A stretch of 64,000 bases of DNA from Chelativorans intermedius. Lineage in GTDB: Bacteria; Pseudomonadota; Alphaproteobacteria; Rhizobiales; Rhizobiaceae. Positions 59,025 to 64,000 of this stretch are shown in pieces. A program made the position numbers and the translations under genes. The DNA lies in the NCBI RefSeq assembly GCF_025398255.1, contig NZ_JAODNW010000001.1:186001-250000 (forward strand), written 5' to 3'. Numbering within the stretch: position 1 is the first letter of the stretch; each line of letters begins with the position of its first letter. The notes beneath the pieces were generated by a model. The model had not been told where the DNA came from and ran no database searches. It saw only the letters and a list, made by a program, of their open reading frames with translations.

Positions 59025-59033
59025 GAGCGAACG

Positions 59034-59939
59034 ATGAACGCCCCGGTCAACCATCCGCTGCCGCTGCTCGAGCTCGATGTCCTGCGCACCTTCGTGGCGA
59101 TTGCCGAGACGGGCAGCTTCACCGCGGCCGCCAATGCCGTCTTCCGCACGCCTTCGGCCGTTTCCATGCAGATCAAGAAGCTGGAGGAGGTGCTGGGGCG
59201 CCCGGTGTTCACGCGCGATGCGCGCTCGGTGTCGCTGACGGCGGACGGAGAGCTGCTTCTTGGCTATGCGCGCCGCCTTCTGGCGCTCAACCGGGAGGCC
59301 GTGTCGAAGTTCGTGATGCCGGACATCAGGGGCATCGTGCGGCTCGGTTCGCCGGACGACTTCGGCGAGCGGGTTTTGCCCAGCGTTCTGAAGCGTTTCG
59401 CCCAGACCCACCCCGCCGTCGCCGTGGACGTGACCATCGACCAGAGCGTCAACCTCAGGAAGCGCATGGCCAGTCGCCAGCTCGACATAGTCATCGTCAC
59501 CTGCCCGGACAGGTCGGCGGAGAACGGGCAGGAGTTCGAGGTGCTTCTCACGGAACCGATCGTCTGGGCCGGTGTGAAGGGCGGTTGTGCCCATATGCGC
59601 GAGCCGCTGCCCGTCTCCATCTGGGAGGAGGGATGCGCCTGGCGCTCGGCCGCGCTGGAGGCGTTGGGCCAGCAGGGGCGCAGCTACCGCGTTGCCTATA
59701 TGAGCGCGCACACGGCGGGCCAGCGTGCGGCGATCCTGGCCGATCTGGCGGTGGCGCCGCTGCCCAAGTCCTTCATCGGCGGTGATCTGGTGGAGCTCGG
59801 CCCGGAGGACGGTCTGCCCAGGATGGGCAACTATCAGATCGGCATGGCGGTCACGCCGGACGCGCCAGCCCCGGTGCGCGCGGCGGCCGACCATATCCGC
59901 GCCGCCTTCGAGCTTTTCAACGAGACCGGGCGGTTCTGA
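59034..59939 (+). CDS. LysR-family transcriptional regulator
   Basis: A 301-residue regulator. The HTH (about residues 14-70) reads LDVLRTFVAIAETGSFTAAANAVFRTPSAVSMQIKKLEE, and the effector domain follows. The gene arrangement (divergent from DUF1127) resembles VtlR/LsrB-type regulators of Brucella and rhizobia, but orthology is not established. In-frame ATG at 58998 is an alternative start. It converges with the DUF4445 gene. Confidence 0.9.
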   Translation: MNAPVNHPLPLLELDVLRTFVAIAETGSFTAAANAVFRTPSAVSMQIKKLEEVLGRPVFTRDARSVSLTADGELLLGYARRLLALNREAVSKFVMPDIRGIVRLGSPDDFGERVLPSVLKRFAQTHPAVAVDVTIDQSVNLRKRMASRQLDIVIVTCPDRSAENGQEFEVLLTEPIVWAGVKGGCAHMREPLPVSIWEEGCAWRSAALEALGQQGRSYRVAYMSAHTAGQRAAILADLAVAPLPKSFIGGDLVELGPEDGLPRMGNYQIGMAVTPDAPAPVRAAADHIRAAFELFNETGRF

Positions 59940-59957
59940 CCTGGCCGAATGGCGGCA

Positions 59958-62021
59958 TCACCGCCGCCGCCGCGCGGCGCGTTCTTCGCGTGAGCGACGG
60001 CGCGGGCCTTCCGCTCCGGCGTCGCCCCCCAGCACCTTGCGCGGCGGCAGGGTTATCTGGCGGGCAAGCCTTGGGAAGGGGTCCAGCTTGTTGGGCAGCG
60101 CCATGGCGTGGACGAAATGCTCCTGGAATCGCGGCTCCAGGGCTGTCTCCACCTTCTCGATACGGCGCACCGTCTCCTCGATCTCGCGGCGGTGGTTGCG
60201 GTTGAGAAGCGCCATGCGGGCGCCGGTGCCGGCGGCATTGCCGACGGCGGAAACCTTTTCCAGTTCGCAGTCCGGGATCAGTCCCAGCACCATTGCGTAG
60301 GTCGGGTCGATGAAGGAGCCGAAGGCGCCGGCGAAGCGGATGGCGTCCACCGTCTCCACGCCCTGTTTTTCCATGAGCAGCCTGATGCCGGCATAAAGCG
60401 CCGCCTTGGCGAGCTGGATGGCGCGCACGTCGTTCTGCGTGATGGTGATGCGCGGTTCCCCGTCGCGCAGCAGGTATGAATAGGTGCGGCCTTCGGCAAG
60501 GATGCGCGGGCTCTTCTGCGCCAGCGTCCCGTCGATGACGCCGTCCTCGGAGATGATGCCGGAAAGATACATCTCGGCGATGACCTCGATGATGCCGGAG
60601 CCGCAGATGCCGGTGACGCCCGTGGTCCCGACAGCCTCCGCGAAGCCCGGTTCGTCGGACCACAGCGTGCTGCCGATGACGCGAAAGCGCGGCTCCAGCG
60701 TTTCGCGGTCGATGCGCACCCGCTCGATGGCGCCGGGGGCTGCGCGCTGGCCGCAGGAAATTTCCGCGCCCTCGAAGGCCGGCCCGGTGGGCGAGGAGGC
60801 GGCGACAAGGCGGGAACGGTTGCCGAGCACGATCTCGGCATTTGTGCCCACATCGACGATCAGCATCATCTCGTCCTGCCGGTGCGGCCCTTCCGACAGG
60901 GTGACGGCCGCGGCGTCGGCGCCGACATGGCCTGCGATGCAGGGCAGCATGTAGAGGCGCGCACCCGGATTGAGGTTCAGCCGCATGTCGCTGGCGCGCG
61001 CCTTCACCGCCCCGGAAACGGCGAGCGCAAAGGGCGCACCGCCCAGCTCCGTCGGGTCGATCCCCAGGAACAGATGGTGCATGATCGGGTTGCCGACAAA
61101 GACCGAGTCGAGGATGTCGGCGCGGTCGATGCCGCCTTCGGCCGCCACCTTGTCGATGAGCCTGGTCACCTCCTGGCGCACGGCCCGCGTCATCGCCTGG
61201 CGGCCGTCGGGGTTCATCATCACATACGAGACCCGGCTCATCAGATCCTCGCCGAATCGGATCTGCGGGTTTGAGGCGCCCGCCGAGGCCACCACACGGC
61301 CCGACAGCAGCGAGACCAGATGCATGGCGATGGTCGTCGAACCGATGTCGCAGGCAATGCCGTAGGCTTCGTTCTTGAGGCCGGGCCACAGCGCGATGAT
61401 GCGGGCAGCATCTCCCGCGTCGTCGTCATGGTGAATGGCCGCGGTGACGGCCCATCTGCCCTCGCGCAGGATGGGCTGGACAAGCGCGAGCAGGTGTGTG
61501 TCCACCTCAAGATGCGCAAAGCCCCATTCCCTGGAGAGCGCGGCCTTCAGCCGGTCGAGATCGCCCAGCGGCTTGTGCATGTCGGGCTCGTCCACCTCGA
61601 CATAGCAAAGCTGCACCGCAGGATAGCGCTCGATCAGCCGCTCGCCGGCATCCTTGCGCACCACCTGGGCGTTGACCACGGCGTCCTGCGGCACATCAAT
61701 GACCAGGTCGCCCTGTATGGTGGCGGAGCAGGAGAGCCGCCGGCCGGCTGGAAGACTGCGCTTTTCCGCATAGCGCGCCTCCTTGGCGCCGACCGGGGAG
61801 ATGTGGTCGGCCCGCGAGGAGATCTTGTGCTTGGCGAAGTGGCCTTCCTGCACCTCGATCTGGCAGCGCCCGCAGGTTGCCCGCCCACCGCACACGCTTT
61901 CCACATAGACGCCGAGCTGGCGCGCGGCATCGAGCACCGTGGTGCCCTTGGGAAAGCGCCCGCGCTTGCCCGAGGGCATGAAAAGCACCAGGTGGTCGGT
62001 GATGGTCGGTGGCGCGTTCAT
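59958..62021 (-). CDS. Corrinoid-activating ferredoxin-ASKHA protein (DUF4445)
   Basis: A 687-residue protein. The N-terminal 2Fe-2S domain has Cys44, Cys50, Cys53 and Cys98 (CGGRATCGRC...SC). The middle and C-terminal ASKHA domains have ACDIGSTTIAMHL and IVDVGTNAEIVLGN. Known relatives (RACo, RamA-like) reductively reactivate Co(II) corrinoid proteins of methyltransferase systems. The C-terminus is a run of basic residues (SREERAARRRR). Start at 62021 is preferred over an ATG 24 bases upstream. Confidence 0.9.
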   Translation of the reverse strand: MNAPPTITDHLVLFMPSGKRGRFPKGTTVLDAARQLGVYVESVCGGRATCGRCQIEVQEGHFAKHKISSRADHISPVGAKEARYAEKRSLPAGRRLSCSATIQGDLVIDVPQDAVVNAQVVRKDAGERLIERYPAVQLCYVEVDEPDMHKPLGDLDRLKAALSREWGFAHLEVDTHLLALVQPILREGRWAVTAAIHHDDDAGDAARIIALWPGLKNEAYGIACDIGSTTIAMHLVSLLSGRVVASAGASNPQIRFGEDLMSRVSYVMMNPDGRQAMTRAVRQEVTRLIDKVAAEGGIDRADILDSVFVGNPIMHHLFLGIDPTELGGAPFALAVSGAVKARASDMRLNLNPGARLYMLPCIAGHVGADAAAVTLSEGPHRQDEMMLIVDVGTNAEIVLGNRSRLVAASSPTGPAFEGAEISCGQRAAPGAIERVRIDRETLEPRFRVIGSTLWSDEPGFAEAVGTTGVTGICGSGIIEVIAEMYLSGIISEDGVIDGTLAQKSPRILAEGRTYSYLLRDGEPRITITQNDVRAIQLAKAALYAGIRLLMEKQGVETVDAIRFAGAFGSFIDPTYAMVLGLIPDCELEKVSAVGNAAGTGARMALLNRNHRREIEETVRRIEKVETALEPRFQEHFVHAMALPNKLDPFPRLARQITLPPRKVLGGDAGAEGPRRRSREERAARRRR

Positions 62022-62084
62022 CGCAACAAGGGCTCGGGTTCTCACTGCCGGGGCAAAGGGAGGGGCTCGTTCACTTGCCGGCTT

Positions 62085-63065
62085 CTAGCCGCGCCCCATG
62101 CGCGCCATGCGTGCCTCGCGTCCGCCGCGCCGGCGTCCGGCCGGGGCGGCCGGCTGGCCGCCGCCATTGGCGTCCCGCGCGCCTGCTGCGGAGTTGCCGG
62201 CTGCCGGCTGGTGGTCGCGATAGGTCATGATCCAGGTGGTGCAGTTGGGATCGGTGCCGTTCAGCACATTGGCGGCGCGCACCATCTCCATCTCCTGCGG
62301 GCGGCACGGGTTCATGATGGCGCTTGTCATGCCCGCGCCGATCACCATGGGAATGAAGGCGGCGTTGATGCCGTGGCGGTGCGGCAGGCCGAAGGAGATG
62401 TTGGAAAGCCCGCAGGTGGTGTTCACCTTCAATTCCTCGCGCAGGCGGCGCAGAAGGGCGAACACCTGCTTGCCCGCCGTCCCCATGGCGCCGATCGGCA
62501 TGACGAGGGGATCGACCACGATGTCGTGCGCCGGAATGCCGTAATCGGCGGCGCGCTGGACGATCTTCCGGGCCACCTCGAAACGCACATCCGGGTCTTC
62601 GGAGATGCCGGTCTCGTCGTTGGAGATGGCCACCACCGGCACGTCATACTTCTTCACCAGCGGCAGGATGGCCTCCAGCTTTTCCTCCTCGCCGGTGACG
62701 GAGTTGACCAGCGGGCGGCCCTTGGCCACCTTCAGCGCCGCCTCGATGGCGGCCGAGACCGAGGAATCGATGGACAATGGAACATCCACCAGATCCTGCA
62801 CGATCTGGAGCGTCTGAACGAGAAGCTCCGGCTCGGTCGCGTTGGGGTCCACCGCAGTGACGCCGGCATTGACATCCAGCATGGTGGCGCCGGCGGCGAC
62901 CTGATCGAGCGCGTCCTTTTTGACCGTCTCGAAATTGCCGGCCACCATCTCGGCGGCGAGCTTCTTGCGGCCTGTCGGGTTGATGCGTTCGCCGATAACG
63001 CAGAAAGGCTGGTCGAAGCCGATGACGACTTCCTTGGTCGCAGAGGCGACGATGGTGCGGGTCAT
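62085..63065 (-). CDS. Methyltetrahydrofolate:corrinoid methyltransferase
   Basis: A 326-residue protein with a pterin-binding TIM barrel (about 15-275), like the MetH pterin module or AcsE/CmuB. FCVIGERINPTGRKKL, MLDVNAG, SIDSS and ISNDETG are typical. A low-complexity Ala/Gly/Arg-rich tail (about 280-326) ends in Arg-rich residues. Presumed role: transfer of a methyl group between a methyl-corrinoid and tetrahydrofolate. AGTCCTCCAAGG on the + strand gives a good ribosome-binding site (CTTGGAGGACTGTGA before ATG). Confidence 0.9.
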   Translation of the reverse strand: MTRTIVASATKEVVIGFDQPFCVIGERINPTGRKKLAAEMVAGNFETVKKDALDQVAAGATMLDVNAGVTAVDPNATEPELLVQTLQIVQDLVDVPLSIDSSVSAAIEAALKVAKGRPLVNSVTGEEEKLEAILPLVKKYDVPVVAISNDETGISEDPDVRFEVARKIVQRAADYGIPAHDIVVDPLVMPIGAMGTAGKQVFALLRRLREELKVNTTCGLSNISFGLPHRHGINAAFIPMVIGAGMTSAIMNPCRPQEMEMVRAANVLNGTDPNCTTWIMTYRDHQPAAGNSAAGARDANGGGQPAAPAGRRRGGREARMARMGRG

Positions 63066-63080
63066 TCACAGTCCTCCAAG

Positions 63081-63102
63081 GATATAAAGACTTCTTTATA
63101 TC
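63081..63102. promoter_or_regulatory. Palindromic operator candidate before the methyltransferase gene
   Basis: GATATAAAGA and TCTTTATATC form perfect 10-bp half-sites around a CT spacer, 15 bases upstream of the ATG. The pattern recalls ArsR-type SahR operators of methionine/SAM-cycle genes in rhizobia, from memory and unverified. It also includes the only good TATA-like -10 sequences in the region. Confidence 0.55.
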
Positions 63103-63130
63103 GTTATCTCGTGGGTTTCAAGCATGTGAG

Positions 63131-63270
63131 CGAATGAGGGTAGCGAGTGGCGAATAGGGAGTACGGCTTTCCGGGGGCCGGGCGAACGGCAAGCGCGCTT
63201 TGGAAAAATGCGGCAATGGCGAACGCCTTCCACACGCAGCTTCCCTATTCCCTATTCGCCATTCGCTCTT
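63131..63270. repeat. Heptamer-arm element C
   Basis: The left arm (63131-63164) has GCGAATG, AGGGTAG, CGAGTGG and CGAATAG units on the + strand. The right arm (63239-63270), read on the - strand, has GCGAATG, GCGAATA, GGGAATA and GGGAAG. The right arm directly abuts the stop codon of the MetF-like gene (63271-63273). The interior is unrelated to elements A and B. Confidence 0.7.
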
Positions 63271-64000
63271 TCACCTCGCCGCATCCTTCACCATCTCTCC
63301 AGGCTTTTCCCGTGGTGCATCGAGAATGTGGTCGAGGCGCTCGGCCACCATGGCGTCGTCAGGGCCGGGCTCGCGCTTCCACGGGCGGCGGCCTTTGAGC
63401 ACGCCAGATTCATGAACAATCTCGGCGACATACTCCTCCTGCCGGTATGCCATCACATGGATGCCGGACACGCCCTCGATCTCCTTCACCTCGTTGATGA
63501 TGTCGATGCACAGGCGCTTGCCTTCTTCCTTCTGCTTCTCGGCTCCCTCCAGCCGCGCGATGATGGAGTCGGGAATGTGAACGCCCGGCACGTTGGAGCG
63601 GATCCAGCGTGCCGTGCGCGCCGAGGCCAGCGGCCCGACGCCGATCAGGATGAAGCACTTCTCGTGCAGACCCATGTCACGCACGCGCTTCATGTACTCC
63701 TTGAGCATCGGCACGTCGAAACAATACTGGCTCTGAACGAACTGTGCGCCAGCGGCGATCTTCTTGGCCAGCCTCAGGGGACGGAAGTCGTAGGGCGGGG
63801 CGAAGGGGTTGATGGCTGCTCCCAGAAAGACCGCCGGCGGCGTGGTGAGCTTGCGCCCGGAGAGGAAACGCTCCTCGTCGCGCATGGTGCGGATGGTTTC
63901 GAGAAGCGACATGCAGTCGAGGTCGAAAACGGGCTTGGCGCCCGGCTGGTCTCCCGCCTGCACGCCATCGCCTGTCAGGCACAGGATGTTGGAGACGCCC
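63271..64000 (-). CDS. Methylenetetrahydrofolate reductase-like protein, 5'-truncated by the window edge
   Basis: The frame is open to the end of the window (about 242 codons seen). LCLTGDGVQAGDQPG, GAAINPF, AGAQFVQSQYCFD and GVHIPDSIIARLEG are MetF TIM-barrel motifs. Together with the methyltransferase and DUF4445 genes it would interconvert methyl-THF and methylene-THF. It probably oxidises methyl groups entering from a corrinoid demethylation route, though it could be the ordinary MetF. N-terminus not visible. Confidence 0.9.
   Translation of the reverse strand, partial: GVSNILCLTGDGVQAGDQPGAKPVFDLDCMSLLETIRTMRDEERFLSGRKLTTPPAVFLGAAINPFAPPYDFRPLRLAKKIAAGAQFVQSQYCFDVPMLKEYMKRVRDMGLHEKCFILIGVGPLASARTARWIRSNVPGVHIPDSIIARLEGAEKQKEEGKRLCIDIINEVKEIEGVSGIHVMAYRQEEYVAEIVHESGVLKGRRPWKREPGPDDAMVAERLDHILDAPREKPGEMVKDAAR

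Noticed and set aside
63066-63270. SAM-II or other methionine-related riboswitch
   Set aside because: The region is explained by the palindrome and the heptamer element; no riboswitch consensus was recognised.

Overview
The window is chromosomal DNA from an alphaproteobacterium of the order Hyphomicrobiales (Rhizobiales), most like the Phyllobacteriaceae/Mesorhizobium group. The grounds are the high GC content, the adk-rpsM-rpsK-rpoA-rplQ order, and several rhizobial gene types: BA14K lectin, ATP12-RluC pairing, DUF1127 with LysR, soxBDAG, and a DUF4212 symporter pair. I name no species. No rRNA operon, CRISPR array, intact prophage or insertion sequence was seen. One tRNA-Lys(CTT) is present, with a small HNH-endonuclease remnant beside it.

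Layout. 1-3.4 kb: end of the ribosomal protein/RNA polymerase alpha operon, with adk cut by the window edge, closed by an intrinsic terminator. 3.4-9.5 kb: Do-type protease, RarA, two CrcB fluoride channel subunits with DUF190, RluC and the ATP12 F1-ATPase assembly factor. 9.6-12.2 kb: sodium:solute symporter with its DUF4212 partner and a small membrane protein. 13-16 kb: citrate synthase and glutamyl-tRNA synthetase. 16-20.3 kb: ComEC, a TetR regulator with a palindrome at its start, and ilvC. 20.3-24.5 kb: small secreted and stress proteins, tRNA-Lys, cspA. 24.7-31.3 kb: tamB and tamA. 31.5-35 kb: thiolase and multifunctional beta-oxidation protein. 35-39 kb: otsB, a GH15 hydrolase and otsA (trehalose). 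39-41 kb: a small secreted protein, nitroreductase and EF-hand protein. 41-46.2 kb: heterotetrameric sarcosine oxidase soxBDAG.

46.5-53.5 kb holds the most interesting block. Six same-strand genes encode a HAD-UbiA prenyltransferase fusion, a DprE1-like FAD oxidase, an ArnE/F-like small flippase, an extended SDR, a class III aminotransferase and a GT-C-like membrane protein. Together they resemble a polyprenyl-phosphate pentose (mycobacterial decaprenyl-phosphoryl-arabinose type) pathway, with an added aminotransferase and an ArnEF-like flippase. The sugar and its acceptor are unknown.

53.6-64 kb is one-carbon metabolism: a dimethylglycine/sarcosine dehydrogenase-like flavoprotein, a GbdR-like AraC regulator, a DUF1127/LysR pair with tiny ORFs, a corrinoid-activating (DUF4445) ferredoxin-ASKHA protein, a methyltetrahydrofolate:corrinoid methyltransferase and a truncated MetF-like gene. 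With the sox operon these fit N-methyl compound (glycine betaine, dimethylglycine, sarcosine) catabolism feeding methyl groups into folate.

Three intergenic regions (about 9.4-9.6, 19.1-19.2 and 63.1-63.3 kb) carry the same type of repeat: two opposed arms of GAATAG-like heptamers flanking unrelated sequence, with arms touching gene stop codons. Calls come from reading the sequence alone; no database search was run, and start codons are choices unless stated.
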